A DNA stretch of 64,000 nt from an uncultured Pirellulaceae bacterium (GTDB lineage Bacteria; Planctomycetota; Planctomycetia; Pirellulales; Pirellulaceae), in NCBI GenBank assembly GCA_905480235.1, contig CAJQPP010000021.1:1-64000 (forward strand), given 5' to 3'. Made by a program: the position numbers and the translations under genes. Under the pieces are notes generated by a model. That model ran no database searches. It saw only the letters and a list, made by a program, of their open reading frames with translations, and was not told the DNA's origin. Positions within the stretch are counted from its first letter, which is position 1, and each line of letters begins with the position of its first letter. Positions 63,955-64,000 of this stretch are shown in pieces.

Positions 63955-64000
63955 TTATTTTTGTTGAACCGATTTACCGCCCACGACCATGTGAACCGGT
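63955..64000 (-). CDS. C-terminal end of another amidohydrolase-like protein (cut by window edge)
   Basis: Only the last 14 codons are visible. They read PVHMVVGGKSVQQK then TAA, which matches the end of the family (VxxVxVGGKxV). This indicates that the array continues upstream, beyond the window. Confidence 0.55.
   Translation of the reverse strand, partial: PVHMVVGGKSVQQK

Noticed and set aside
1-64000. tRNA, rRNA, CRISPR arrays, insertion sequences
   Set aside because: Scanned by eye for cloverleaf arms, regularly spaced repeats and transposase motifs; none found.

Overview
The window looks like chromosomal DNA of a planctomycete (Planctomycetota, probably Pirellulales-like, probably aquatic). 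The evidence is lineage-typical families: two DUF1559 prepilin-like proteins, a DUF1501 / PSD1-DUF1549 cytochrome pair, SHD1-type secreted proteins, a FecR-like anti-sigma protein beside an ECF sigma factor, and a Gly-rich 'protocadherin-like' secreted protein. The lineage is inferred from gene content; no rRNA or other marker gene is present.

Layout: (1) 1-4427: two convergent hybrid histidine kinases, one cut by the window edge, one with a XylR_N/V4R ligand-sensing front end. (2) 5100-12547: an HExxH protein, then an ECF sigma/anti-sigma pair, an SHD1-thioredoxin-like gene interrupted by an in-frame TGA exactly at the thioredoxin nucleophile, and an S9 (DPP-IV-like) peptidase. (3) 12711-16316: a compact operon for the lower meta-cleavage pathway (hydratase, acylating acetaldehyde dehydrogenase, aldolase, then a 4-oxalocrotonate decarboxylase-like gene). 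(4) 16689-23699: a membrane protein, a divergent pair of small paralogues, a class II photolyase fused to a renalase-like FAD oxidoreductase, and a Ser/Thr kinase with a C-terminal CHASE sensor. (5) 23763-40025: secreted and surface proteins (lipoprotein, two DUF1559, DUF1501 + PSD1, SnoaL-like, pentapeptide/Gly-rich protein, di-haem peroxidase) separated by long gene-poor gaps. (6) 40465-51269: an FAD hydroxylase, a PepSY protein, and a complete phototrophy cluster on the minus strand: proton-pumping rhodopsin (D-T-E motif), blh, crtY, crtE, crtI, crtB. A CarH-like MerR/B12-type regulator is divergent from it, and the shared intergenic region carries tandem 9-bp repeats. (7) 51493-53679: a catalytically dead M48-like membrane protein, a small zinc-ribbon protein and a SpoIIAA-like protein. 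(8) 54539-64000: a minus-strand operon of tandem, secreted amidohydrolase (COG1228-like) paralogues. Of seven visible modules, only one keeps the whole set of metal ligands.

How they work together: crtE-crtB-crtI-crtY build beta-carotene from isoprenoid diphosphates, Blh cleaves it to retinal, and retinal loads the rhodopsin. This gives a self-contained light-driven proton pump, probably under a light- or redox-responsive repressor. The photolyase fusion also fits life in light. The meta-cleavage operon would turn 2-oxopent-4-enoate-type intermediates into pyruvate and acetyl-CoA, but no ring-cleavage dioxygenase is present in the window. The tandem amidohydrolases are the largest unexplained system here.

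I saw no tRNA, rRNA, CRISPR array, intact insertion sequence or integrase.
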